From Bordetella parapertussis (GTDB lineage: Bacteria > Pseudomonadota > Gammaproteobacteria > Burkholderiales > CAIKXV01): a stretch of DNA of 26,461 bases. A program made the position numbers and the translations under genes. This document shows, piece after piece, positions 1 through 10,169 of this stretch. The stretch is from assembly GCA_945877995.1 (NCBI GenBank), contig CAMDXD010000006.1, positions 1-26,461 on the forward strand, given 5' to 3'. Position 1 is the stretch's first letter. The number at the start of each line of letters is the position of its first letter. The notes under the pieces are model-generated. The model saw only the letters and a program-made list of their open reading frames with translations. It did not search any database and was not told the origin of the DNA.

Positions 1-114
1 GAGCAGCAGTACGCACAGTGCGACGCGCCGGACCACTGCCGGAAGCCGGGCCCCGACGGGCGAGGCGCCAGTGCGCCGGCGATTGGACCCGCGTGAAGCG
101 ATGAGTGCATCCAT
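1..114 (-). CDS. Partial N-terminus of an unidentified, probably exported protein (runs off left edge)
   Basis: An open frame enters from the left edge on the minus strand and begins at an ATG at 114. An in-frame ATG at 153 is an alternative; the frame is closed upstream by a stop at 226-228. The 38 visible residues are arginine-rich and then become hydrophobic (RRVALCVLLL at the edge), the shape of a signal peptide n- and h-region. About three quarters of the codons end in G or C, like the real genes in this window. The ATG at 114 is preferred because it places the hydrophobic stretch about 30 residues from the start. No clear Shine-Dalgarno is visible for either start. No family can be recognised from so short a piece, and the region could also be non-coding. 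Confidence 0.35.
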   Translation of the reverse strand, partial: MDALIASRGSNRRRTGASPVGARLPAVVRRVALCVLLL

Positions 115-200
115 GGCGACCGGGGCGGCATTCAGCGGGCAAGGGAAACGCATCGGCGGAGTCTCGTGGGGCAGGGTGGAGAGGGCGTACAGCCGGGTTA

Positions 201-212
201 TCGGTATACCGA
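201..212. promoter_or_regulatory. Perfect 12-bp palindrome TCGGTATACCGA
   Basis: A perfect dyad lies about 90 bp upstream of the partial reading frame at the left edge and downstream of the SNF2 gene. Its position fits an operator for the left-edge gene, but no regulator can be named and a 12-bp palindrome can occur by chance. The rest of 115-337 shows no gene. Confidence 0.25.
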
Positions 213-270
213 GCGTTGCAGCCGCTCATGCGCATCGAGCACCGTGATGCTTCAACCTAGTCTATCAACT

Positions 271-334
271 CGCTGATGACAACACTACGCATTGCGAAGA
301 CATGCCCGGTGGGCGGTGTCCTGCGTCATCAGCG
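271..334 (-). terminator. Nested hairpin just after the SNF2 stop codon, possible factor-independent 3' structure
   Basis: A perfect 10-bp inverted repeat (CGCTGATGAC at 271-280 and GTCATCAGCG at 325-334) encloses a second hairpin at 299-320 (GACAT-GCCC, loop GGT, GGGC, one bulged G, GTGTC). It starts three bases after the stop codon of the minus-strand helicase gene. There is no T-run on the minus strand, so it is not a classical intrinsic terminator. It may stabilise the 3' end of the mRNA or act with Rho. Confidence 0.35.
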
Positions 335-337
335 CGG

Positions 338-3973
<3,636 letters not shown>

Positions 3974-4020
3974 GCAGTTGATCCGTTCGTTCCGTGGTCG
4001 TCTCGGTACAGTCGTCCGGC

Positions 4021-4040
4021 GCCTGCCCGGCAGGGCAGGC
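4021..4040. other. Perfect 8-bp stem, 4-nt loop hairpin in the SNF2 leader
   Basis: GCCTGCCC and GGGCAGGC flank the loop GGCA, 48 bp upstream of the helicase start codon. If transcription starts near 4291 (see the TACAAT box below), this hairpin sits in a leader of more than 300 nt. There is no T-run, so it is not a terminator by itself. Confidence 0.4.
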
Positions 4041-4269
4041 AGAGTGGCGAAGGACTGCGTTGGAGTTCCATGCGCCCAGTTCGTGGGCGCGATCAGGCGG
4101 GATCGCCGGGCGGGTTTCGGCGTACCGCGTTTCTGGGGTTGGACAGCGAATTGAAAACCCGCAGCGGACGCTGCTGCGACTCCGGGGTGTTCCGCGTGTT
4201 TCGCACTGCACGCACGCCGTTCAGACTGGCGACGCGGGAGCCGTTCGATCACTGCATGTTATTGGAGTT

Positions 4270-4290
4270 GTTCGAAAGCAATGTTCGAAC
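4270..4290. promoter_or_regulatory. Inverted repeat GTTCGAA-N7-TTCGAAC between SNF2 and uppP, candidate operator
   Basis: Perfect 7-bp arms (4270-4276 and 4284-4290) are separated by AGCAATG. On the minus strand a good -10-like box TACAAT (plus 4299-4304) lies just upstream, so the repeat would overlap the start of a helicase transcript. It is not a canonical LexA box: the alphaproteobacterial GTTC-N7-GTTC spacing and the enterobacterial CTGT-N8-ACAG are both absent. The remainder of 3974-4457 holds no gene; a small GGCGTC-GCC-GACGCC hairpin at 4408-4422 lies just ahead of uppP. Confidence 0.45.
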
Positions 4291-4457
4291 CCGGATTATT
4301 GTAACCGCGGCCCACGGGGAAGACCAGCCCCACCGGGGGGTATCTGTGGGGACGGAAAAACCGTACCGGAGGCGGGGCGGGCCCTTGCTACCATCCGCTC
4401 AGCCGACGGCGTCGCCGACGCCGCGCGCACCCGGTTGAATTCAGGGAGTGGTCGACG

Positions 4458-5255
4458 GTGGAATCTCTCGGTCTGTGGCATGCGGTCATCCTGGGCGTCC
4501 TCGAAGGACTGACCGAGTTCCTGCCCGTCTCGAGTACCGGGCACCTGATCATCGCCCAGGACATGTTCGGCGTGAACGATGCCCGCGGCAAGGCGTTCGC
4601 GATCTTCATCCAGCTGGGCGCCATCCTGGCGGTGTGCGTGGCCTACCGGGACAAACTGTTTGAAGTAATCGCCGGCCTGGGCCGCGATCCGTCGGCGCAC
4701 CGGTTCGTGGCCAACGTGCTGATCGCGTTCATCCCGGCCATGGTGCTGGGCGCGGCGCTGCACGGTGTGATCAAGACCCACCTGTTCTCGCCGGTCACGG
4801 TGGCCGTTGCGCTGATCGTGGGCGGCGTGGTCATCCTGTGGGTGGAGTCGCGGCCGCGCCAGCCGCGCGTGCGCGACATCGACAACCTCACCTGGCTCGA
4901 TGCGCTGAAGGTCGGGCTCTGCCAGTGCGTAGCGCTGTTCCCCGGCGCCTCGCGCGCCGGGTCGACGATCATCGGCGGCATGCTGGTCGGGTTGTCGCGC
5001 GAGACCGCGACCCGCTTCTCGTTCTTCCTCGCGATGCCGACGATGGCCGCCGCGGTCACCTATGACCTGTACAAGAATGCCGCCATCCTGTCCTGGGACG
5101 ATGCTGGCGTGTTCGCTGCCGGCTTCGGGGCTGCGTTCATCACGGCGCTGGTGACGGTGCAGGCGCTGCTCGCCTACGTGTCGCGGCACAGCTTCGCGCC
5201 GTTCGGCTGGTACCGGATCGCGCTCGGGCTGGTCGTGCTGTGGTACTTCCTGTAG
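4458..5255 (+). CDS. uppP: Undecaprenyl-diphosphatase UppP (BacA)
   Basis: A 265-residue polytopic inner-membrane enzyme that dephosphorylates undecaprenyl diphosphate, regenerating the lipid carrier for peptidoglycan and other surface polymers; overproduction in other bacteria gives bacitracin resistance. Both family signatures are present. The first is the glutamate-rich motif EGLTEFLPVSSTGH, with E16, E20 and H29. The second is the PGxSRxxxT motif PGASRAGST with R167. Length matches the family (about 265-275). The start is GTG, supported by GGGAG at 4444-4448 nine bases upstream; an ATG-only search would miss it. The gene stands alone, divergent from the helicase and convergent with the Bug receptor operon. 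A GC-rich dyad at 5267-5288 may terminate both converging transcripts. Confidence 0.96.
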   Translation: MESLGLWHAVILGVLEGLTEFLPVSSTGHLIIAQDMFGVNDARGKAFAIFIQLGAILAVCVAYRDKLFEVIAGLGRDPSAHRFVANVLIAFIPAMVLGAALHGVIKTHLFSPVTVAVALIVGGVVILWVESRPRQPRVRDIDNLTWLDALKVGLCQCVALFPGASRAGSTIIGGMLVGLSRETATRFSFFLAMPTMAAAVTYDLYKNAAILSWDDAGVFAAGFGAAFITALVTVQALLAYVSRHSFAPFGWYRIALGLVVLWYFL

Positions 5256-5298
5256 TGGTACCTGACGCGCGTGGCGGCCACCCGGCGCGCCTGCACGA

Positions 5299-6315
5299 TC
5301 AATCCGCCTTTACCCCCGCGGCCTTCAGCAGCTTCGAGAAGCGCTCCGCGTCCTCGCGCATGAACGCGGTGAACTGGGCCGGCGTGTTCGTGGCCGGCTC
5401 GACGCCGAGCGCCTCGTAGCGCTCGCGGATGTCCTGCAGTGCGTGGATGCGGACCAGTTCCGCATGCAGCCGGCCGACGATCGGCGCAGGCAACCCGCGC
5501 GGACCGACCAGCCCCCACCAGGCCAGCAACTCGTAGCCGGGCACGCCGCCCTCGGCAACCGTCGGCATCGCCGGCAGCAGCGCGCTGCGCTTGCCCGAGG
5601 TGACCGCGATCGCGCGCAGCTTGCCGGCATTGGCCTGCGGCAGGGCGATCGGCATGTCGGAGAACATCACCTGCACCCGGTTGGCCAGCAAGTCGTTCTG
5701 TGCGAGCACAGTCCCCTTGTACGACACGTGCACCATCTTCACGCCGGCGAGCGTCTGGTACAGCTCGGCGGCGACGAAGCCGAGCGTGCCCGAGCCGCCG
5801 GTGCCGAAGTTGAGCTGGCCGGGTTTCTCACGCGCGAGCGCAGTCAGGTCGCGGATCGACTTCACCGGCAGCTCGGGCGGCACCACCACCAACTGCGGGG
5901 CGGTCGCGACCAGGCTGATCGGCGTGAAGTCGCGCGCCGGGTCGTGCGTCATTTTTGCGTACAGCGACGGGTTCACCGAGAACTGCCCGATGTAGGCATG
6001 CATCAGCGTGTGGCCGTCGGGTGCGGCCCGCGCGGTGACATCGGCGCCGATCATGCCGCTGGCTCCGGGGCGGGAGTCGACGACAACCGGCTGGCCGAGC
6101 GTTTCGGACAACCGCTGGCCGAGGATGCGTCCCAGCGTGTCCGACGTGCCGCCCGGCGAGAAGGCGATCACCATGCGGATCGGCTTGGACGGCCACGCCG
6201 GCTGGGCAATGGCGCCGGTGGCCATCGGCGCCAGGACGGCCAGGACAGCCAGGTTAGCGATCGCCGCCAGCGGCGTCGCTGCGGTCAGTCCCGGCTGCGG
6301 CTTTCGATGCGTCAT
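5299..6315 (-). CDS. Bug-family tripartite tricarboxylate transporter substrate-binding protein (first copy)
   Basis: A 338-residue periplasmic solute receptor of the TctC/Bug family. An N-terminal signal peptide with a hydrophobic core (about residues 15-37) probably ends at AIA before QPAWPSKP. The mature start WPSKPIRMVIAFSPGGTSD is the classic Bug signature, and VENR/VDSRPGASG, APDGHT, FTPISLVA, GSGGSGT, HVSYKG and PTVAEGGVPGYE follow in the usual order. The ligand cannot be read from the sequence; known members bind carboxylates such as citrate, glutamate, aspartate or nicotinate. No TctA or TctB membrane gene is adjacent, so it is an orphan receptor, as most Bug proteins are. It is the last gene of a probable operon, 46 bp after the SDR gene, and has GGAG about 10 bases before its ATG. 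Confidence 0.93.
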   Translation of the reverse strand: MTHRKPQPGLTAATPLAAIANLAVLAVLAPMATGAIAQPAWPSKPIRMVIAFSPGGTSDTLGRILGQRLSETLGQPVVVDSRPGASGMIGADVTARAAPDGHTLMHAYIGQFSVNPSLYAKMTHDPARDFTPISLVATAPQLVVVPPELPVKSIRDLTALAREKPGQLNFGTGGSGTLGFVAAELYQTLAGVKMVHVSYKGTVLAQNDLLANRVQVMFSDMPIALPQANAGKLRAIAVTSGKRSALLPAMPTVAEGGVPGYELLAWWGLVGPRGLPAPIVGRLHAELVRIHALQDIRERYEALGVEPATNTPAQFTAFMREDAERFSKLLKAAGVKAD

Positions 6316-6361
6316 GGCTGAGTCTCCGGGTCTGGCAGGGCCTGCGTATGCCCGCTGGCTG

Positions 6362-7117
6362 CTAGTGGATCACGTATCCGCCATCCATCACCAGCCCGTG
6401 GCCGGCGATGTAGGCGGCATCCTTCGAGCAGAGGAAGGCGACCACGCCGGCGACCTCCTCTGCCGTGCCGAAACGGCCGATCGGCACGTCGCGTGCACGC
6501 TGCTCGAGTTCGCCCGGATTGCGGCCGGCGACGAAGCCTTCGGTGGCGATCGGTCCGGGGCAGACGGCATTGACCACGATGTTCTGCGAGGACAGTTCGA
6601 GCGCCATCGTGCGCGTGAGCTGCAGCAGGCCGCCCTTGGCGACGTTGTAGAGCGCCGCGAAGCGCGAGGCGACCATGCCGAGCGTGCTCGACATATGGAT
6701 CACGTGCCCGCCGCCCTGCGCCAGCATGATCGGCACCACCGCCTGGCTCGCGTAGAACGGCGCGCGCAGGTTGATCGCCATCACCCGGTCGTAGTCGTCA
6801 TGGTTGAAATCGCAGAACGCCTTGCGGATACGGATGCCGGCATTGTTCACCAGGATGTCGATGCGTCCCATGCGCTGGTGCGCGTCGGCGATCATGCGCG
6901 CGGGCGCATCGGCCTGCGACAGATCGTGCAGGCCCCACTCGGCCTGTGCTGCGCCGGCGGCGCCGCAGGCGGCCGCGACCGCGGTGAGCTCGGCTTGCGT
7001 GCCTTCGGCCGCCAGGTAGATGGACGCGCCCTCTGCGGCCAGCCGCTGTGCAACCGCCTGCCCGATGCCACGCGAGGCACCAGTGACCACGGCGACCTTG
7101 CCTTCCAGACCCTTCAT
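6362..7117 (-). CDS. Short-chain dehydrogenase/reductase (SDR), classical type
   Basis: A 251-residue cytoplasmic NAD(P)-dependent oxidoreductase. The Rossmann motif TGASRGIG lies at 12-19, NNAG at 91-94 and the catalytic residues at S143/S144, Y157 and K161 (YxxxK), followed by the PGPIATEG cofactor loop and a conserved C-terminal DGGYVIH. Arg16 in the glycine loop is compatible with NADP(H), but cofactor choice is not certain. The substrate is unknown; the closest general type is FabG-like or 3-hydroxy/keto dehydrogenase. The frame runs on upstream to 7525, but that part is a shadow of the rhodanese gene. The start at 7117 is supported by GGGAGAG 7-8 bases upstream. It lies between the rhodanese gene (26-bp gap) and the Bug receptor gene (46-bp gap) and is probably cotranscribed with both. 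Confidence 0.93.
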   Translation of the reverse strand: MKGLEGKVAVVTGASRGIGQAVAQRLAAEGASIYLAAEGTQAELTAVAAACGAAGAAQAEWGLHDLSQADAPARMIADAHQRMGRIDILVNNAGIRIRKAFCDFNHDDYDRVMAINLRAPFYASQAVVPIMLAQGGGHVIHMSSTLGMVASRFAALYNVAKGGLLQLTRTMALELSSQNIVVNAVCPGPIATEGFVAGRNPGELEQRARDVPIGRFGTAEEVAGVVAFLCSKDAAYIAGHGLVMDGGYVIH

Positions 7118-7143
7118 CTGTCGTCTCTCCCTGCGCGAGCGCG

Positions 7144-7602
7144 TCAGCCCTGGCTCCAGGGCAGCCCGGCTGCGCGCCAGCCGCCCAGGGTGTTGCGGTG
7201 TGCCGCCTCGTCGCGGTCCCCCTCGAATCCCTGCAGCACGTTGTAGCAGGCGGTGAATCCGGCTGCGGTGGCTGCCAGCGCCGCATCGTGCGAACGTCCG
7301 CCGCTGCGGCAAAGGAACAGCAGCGGCGCGGCGCGGTCGACCTTCCCGGCCAGCGTGTCGAGGAAGGCTGCATTGGGGACCATTCCCGGCCAGTGCTTCC
7401 ACTCGATTTCGACCGCGCCCGGGACGCGGCCGACGAACTCCCATTCGGCGCGCGACCGGACGTCGACCAGCCGTACCGCGGCGTCGTGCTGCAGGAGCAT
7501 CCAGGCCTCGGCGGGTTCCACGCAACCGGCGTACGGTACGTCCAGCGCGCGGGCGCGCTCGCGTGCCTGCTCGAGCAGCGCATCGCTGGTGGGAGGGCTC
7601 AT
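7144..7602 (-). CDS. Single-domain rhodanese-like sulfurtransferase
   Basis: A 152-residue protein with one rhodanese domain. LVDVRSRAEWEFVGRVPGAVEIEW is the conserved first half (DVR, then the E/W loop and the PGA motif). The active-site loop CRSGGRS begins at C98, which would carry the persulfide, and the family's LxGGxxAW-type C-terminal motif appears as TLGGWRAAGLP. It is probably cytoplasmic, with no signal peptide. Single-domain rhodaneses move sulfur from thiosulfate or persulfides to an acceptor; the partner here is not known. The start at 7602 has GGAG about 8 bases upstream. It is the first gene of the probable rhodanese-SDR-Bug operon and is divergent from glnA. Confidence 0.92.
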   Translation of the reverse strand: MSPPTSDALLEQARERARALDVPYAGCVEPAEAWMLLQHDAAVRLVDVRSRAEWEFVGRVPGAVEIEWKHWPGMVPNAAFLDTLAGKVDRAAPLLFLCRSGGRSHDAALAATAAGFTACYNVLQGFEGDRDEAAHRNTLGGWRAAGLPWSQG

Positions 7603-7624
7603 GGGTTGCTCCGTGGGAAGTGTC

Positions 7625-7647
7625 CTGCGGCGCACTTTGAGCCGCAG
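7625..7647. other. 7-bp dyad in the rhodanese leader
   Basis: CTGCGGC (7625-7631) and GCCGCAG (7641-7647) flank a 9-nt loop, 23 to 45 bases upstream of the rhodanese start. It could be a leader hairpin or an operator; nothing else identifies it. Confidence 0.3.
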
Positions 7648-7730
7648 CTTCCGGCAGTCTACTCCGGTCGATTTCAGTGCAGGAAGGGCGGCTGCCGGTC
7701 GCGGTGCCGGTCCGCTGCAGGCGAAATCAA

Positions 7731-7747
7731 TGCACCAGAAGCGTGCA
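7731..7747. promoter_or_regulatory. NtrC (GlnG) enhancer site 1 for glnA
   Basis: TGCACC-AGAAG-CGTGCA matches the NtrC consensus TGCACC-N5-GGTGCA at 11 of 12 specified bases. It lies about 110 bp upstream of the sigma-54 -24 element, the usual enhancer distance. The site also sits 130 bp upstream of the divergent rhodanese start. Confidence 0.82.
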
Positions 7748-7760
7748 TAATCCGCAGCAG

Positions 7761-7777
7761 CGCACCGACAAGATGCG
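7761..7777. promoter_or_regulatory. NtrC enhancer site 2 (weaker) for glnA
   Basis: CGCACC-GACAA-GATGCG matches the NtrC consensus at 9 of 12 bases. Its centre is 30 bp from that of site 1, close to three helical turns, the phasing expected for cooperative NtrC dimers. Confidence 0.6.
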
Positions 7778-7847
7778 GCCGCCCTGCGCGAACGTAGCGC
7801 CGGGACGCTAACGTCCTGTTTTGAAATGACTTCAATGCGGATCGGAT

Positions 7848-7864
7848 TTGGCACGCTTCATGCT
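7848..7864 (+). promoter_or_regulatory. Sigma-54 (RpoN) -24/-12 promoter of glnA
   Basis: TTGGCACGCTTCATGCT has the invariant GG (7850-7851) and GC (7862-7863) exactly 10 bases apart and keeps the full TTGGCACG half. Transcription should start near 7874, leaving a leader of about 85 nt before glnA. Together with the two upstream NtrC-like sites this predicts activation under nitrogen limitation. Confidence 0.9.
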
Positions 7865-7958
7865 GCGAGGGTACGCCGCAGCCGCACATCTGCCGCACGC
7901 GCATTTCGTAACACACTCACCTTATGCTGCAAGCGACGACGAGTAAACGAGGAGAACC

Positions 7959-9371
7959 ATGGCCACTGCCGATGACGTACTGAAAATGATCAAAGACCAC
8001 GACGCCAAGTTCGTGGACTATCGCTTCACCGACTTCCGTGGCAAGGAACAGCACGTCTCGGTGCCGTCGCACACGGTCGACCTCGCCAAGTTCGATGACG
8101 GCCATGCCTTCGACGGCTCGTCGATCGCCGGCTGGAAGGGCATCCAGGCGTCCGACATGCTGCTGATGCCCGATGCAACCACCGCCCGCATGGACCCGTT
8201 CACCGACGAGCCGACCCTGATCATCACCTGTGACGTGGTCGAGCCGTCCGACGGCAAGGGTTACGACCGCGATCCGCGCTCGCTCGCCAAGCGCGCCGAG
8301 TCGTACCTGAAGTCGACTGGCGTCGGCGACGTCGCCTACTTCGGCCCCGAACCCGAATTCTTCGTGTTCGACTCGGTCACCTGGCATGTCGACATGGCCG
8401 GTTCCATGTGCAAGGTCGTCTCTGAAGAAGCGCCTTGGGCCAGCGGCCATGAGTTCGAAGGTGGCAACCGGGCCCATCGTCCGGCGGTCAAGGGCGGCTA
8501 TTTCCCGGTCCCCCCGGTCGACTCGCTGCAGGACCTGCGTTCGGCGATGTGCCTTGCACTCGAAGAGCAGGGCGTCGAAGTCGAAGTGCATCACCATGAA
8601 GTCGCGGCTCCTGGCCAGTGCGAGATCGGCACGAAGTTCGCGCCGCTGGTGCAGCGCGCCGACTGGACGCAGATCCTGAAGTACACCGTGCACAACGTGG
8701 CGCACGGCTACGGCAAGACCGCCACCTTCATGCCGAAGCCGATCGTCGGCGACAACGGTTCGGGCATGCACGTGCACCAGTCCATCTTCAAGGGCGGCGT
8801 CAACCTGTTCGCCGGCAACGGCTACGCGGGCCTGTCCGAGTTCGCGCTGTACTACATCGGCGGCATCATCAAGCACGCCCGTGCACTCAACGCGATCACC
8901 AACCCGGGCACGAACTCGTACAAGCGCCTCGTACCCGGCTTCGAGGCGCCGGTGCACCTGGCTTACTCGGCGCGCAACCGTTCGGCGTCGATCCGTATCC
9001 CGTACGTGTCGAACCCGAAAGGGCGCCGCATCGAGGTGCGTTTCCCCGATCCGACCGCCAACCCGTACCTCGCGTTCGCGGCGATGATGATGGCCGGCCT
9101 CGACGGCGTGCAGAACAAGATCCACCCGGGCGACCCTATCGACAAGAACCTGTACGACCTCGAGCCGGAAGAGGCGAAGAACGTGCCTTCGGTGTGCTCG
9201 TCGCTCGACCAGGCACTCGAATGCCTCGACAAGGACCGCGAGTTCCTGACCCGGGGTGGCGTGTTCTCGAACGACATGATCGATGCGTACATCGCGCTGA
9301 AGATGGAAGAAGTGACCATGTTCCGCATGACGACGCACCCGGTCGAGTTCCAGATGTACTACAGCTGCTGA
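7959..9371 (+). CDS. glnA: Glutamine synthetase type I (GlnA)
   Basis: A 470-residue cytoplasmic enzyme, normally a dodecamer, joining ammonium to glutamate with ATP. Recognisable blocks are FDGSSIAGWKG (51-61), the metal-binding EPEFF (131-135), NGSGMHVHQS (about 265-274), NPGTNSYKRLVPGFEAP and RNRSASIRIP. NLYDLEPEE places Tyr399 at the adenylylation site of GSI-beta enzymes (Tyr397 in E. coli), so control by adenylyltransferase GlnE and PII is expected. The ATG has AGGAGA 6 bases upstream. The gene is preceded by a sigma-54 promoter with NtrC sites and followed by an intrinsic terminator, then by DUF4124, glnL and glnG. Confidence 0.98.
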   Translation: MATADDVLKMIKDHDAKFVDYRFTDFRGKEQHVSVPSHTVDLAKFDDGHAFDGSSIAGWKGIQASDMLLMPDATTARMDPFTDEPTLIITCDVVEPSDGKGYDRDPRSLAKRAESYLKSTGVGDVAYFGPEPEFFVFDSVTWHVDMAGSMCKVVSEEAPWASGHEFEGGNRAHRPAVKGGYFPVPPVDSLQDLRSAMCLALEEQGVEVEVHHHEVAAPGQCEIGTKFAPLVQRADWTQILKYTVHNVAHGYGKTATFMPKPIVGDNGSGMHVHQSIFKGGVNLFAGNGYAGLSEFALYYIGGIIKHARALNAITNPGTNSYKRLVPGFEAPVHLAYSARNRSASIRIPYVSNPKGRRIEVRFPDPTANPYLAFAAMMMAGLDGVQNKIHPGDPIDKNLYDLEPEEAKNVPSVCSSLDQALECLDKDREFLTRGGVFSNDMIDAYIALKMEEVTMFRMTTHPVEFQMYYSC

Positions 9372-9403
9372 CCGGGTTCTTCCGGCAGGCAGTTCGAGCG
9401 TGG

Positions 9404-9435
9404 ACGGGGCGAGGCAACTCGCCCCGTTGTATTCT
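9404..9435 (+). terminator. Intrinsic terminator after glnA
   Basis: A perfect 10-bp stem (ACGGGGCGAG at 9404-9413, CTCGCCCCGT at 9418-9427) with a GCAA tetraloop of the stable GNRA type is followed by the T-rich TGTATTCT. It should stop most glnA transcripts and so separate glnA levels from glnL-glnG levels. Confidence 0.85.
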
Positions 9436-9452
9436 GGGGGAACGATGGCTCG

Positions 9453-9481
9453 TTGCGGTTGCCCACCGCGTCATCTAGACT
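9453..9481 (+). promoter_or_regulatory. Candidate sigma-70 promoter for DUF4124-glnL-glnG
   Basis: TTGCGG (9453-9458) and TAGACT (9476-9481) are 17 bp apart, between the glnA terminator and the DUF4124 gene. The -35 matches the consensus at 3 of 6 positions and the -10 at 4 of 6, so it is a modest candidate. Its value comes from position: genes after the terminator need their own promoter or read-through. Confidence 0.4.
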
Positions 9482-9491
9482 CCGCCCGGCT

Positions 9492-9503
9492 GCGCAATTG
9501 CGC
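9492..9503. promoter_or_regulatory. Perfect 12-bp palindrome GCGCAATTGCGC at the presumed transcription start
   Basis: The dyad begins about 11 bp after the candidate -10 box, where a repressor operator would sit. It does not match the NtrC consensus. In enteric bacteria NtrC represses the glnL promoter from a site overlapping its start; this palindrome occupies an equivalent position but its ligand is unknown. Confidence 0.4.
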
Positions 9504-9523
9504 CACGCGATCGGGATTCCCGG

Positions 9524-10090
9524 ATGAGATGGCATTCCAGCGCCCCTGCGCCGGGGACGACCCGGCGGGCGGCGATCATGACTATGGTGCTTGCCGCCCT
9601 GCCGATGTGGCTGCCCGCGATGGCGAGGGCCGATATCCATCGGTGTACCGACACCGACGGTTTCGTCACGTTCACCGACAGCCCGTCGCGCAAGTTCAAG
9701 GAATGCACGCTGCTCTACCGGGAGACACCGGGGGGCGCGCCCGCACAGCGGACCAGTCCGGGCGCCGGCGCATCGTCGCCCGGACCGGGCACCGCACGGC
9801 CGCGCACGGAATCGCCCGCAGCCGCGCCACGCGGCAATCCCGGGCCGGAAAACTTCCCGCGCGTCGAGCGCAGCGAGCAGCGCGACCGGGACCTGAAGGC
9901 ACGGCAGATCGTCGAGCGCGAACTGTCGAGCGAGCAGCGGTTGCTCGAGGATGCGCGCCGGCAGATCGCAGCGCTCGGGCCTGCCAGCGCCGATCGACCG
10001 GATCCGCGCCTGCGCGAGTTGCAGAACGCCGTGTCGAGGTACGAACGCAACATCGCCGAGATCCAGCGCCAGCTCGCCGTGATGAAGTAG
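9524..10090 (+). CDS. Exported DUF4124-type protein with C-terminal coiled coil
   Basis: A 188-residue protein of unknown function. Residues 1-36 resemble a signal peptide (RR in the n-region, hydrophobic core MTMVLAALPMWLP, cleavage near ARA). The mature N-terminus IHRCTDTDGFVTFTDSPS (38-55) fits the DUF4124 pattern (aromatic/basic-Asp-x-x-G-x-x-x-aromatic-x-D). C41 and C61 could form a disulfide. A Pro/Ala/Gly-rich linker (about 68-105) leads to a charged, heptad-like helix rich in Glu, Arg and Gln (about 112-186), probably a coiled coil. It is likely periplasmic. An alternative start at 9578 (M19) would shorten the n-region. It lies between glnA and glnL, and I recall the same order in other Burkholderiales, so a tie to nitrogen control is possible but unproven. 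Confidence 0.8.
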   Translation: MRWHSSAPAPGTTRRAAIMTMVLAALPMWLPAMARADIHRCTDTDGFVTFTDSPSRKFKECTLLYRETPGGAPAQRTSPGAGASSPGPGTARPRTESPAAAPRGNPGPENFPRVERSEQRDRDLKARQIVERELSSEQRLLEDARRQIAALGPASADRPDPRLRELQNAVSRYERNIAEIQRQLAVMK

Positions 10091-10169
10091 GCGCAGCCCG
10101 TGCTGCGGCGGCACGGCGGCCCGCACGGCGCGACGGCGCCATGGCGCGCTTCTTGCTGAAGGTGAAGGC

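Noticed and set aside
3974..4252. 93-residue N-terminal extension of the SNF2 protein
   Set aside because: The extension is Arg/Pro/Ser-rich with poor codon bias, contains a perfect hairpin, and homologous proteins begin near MALVLKLLRANF as far as I know.
4270..4290. LexA (SOS) box upstream of SNF2
   Set aside because: The two GTTC elements are 9, not 7, bases apart and the CTGT-N8-ACAG form is absent.
7917..9338. A 473-codon minus-strand frame opposite glnA
   Set aside because: It mirrors the highly biased codons of glnA, begins and ends with no signals of its own, and its residues (Arg/Val/His/Asp) show no fold-like pattern.
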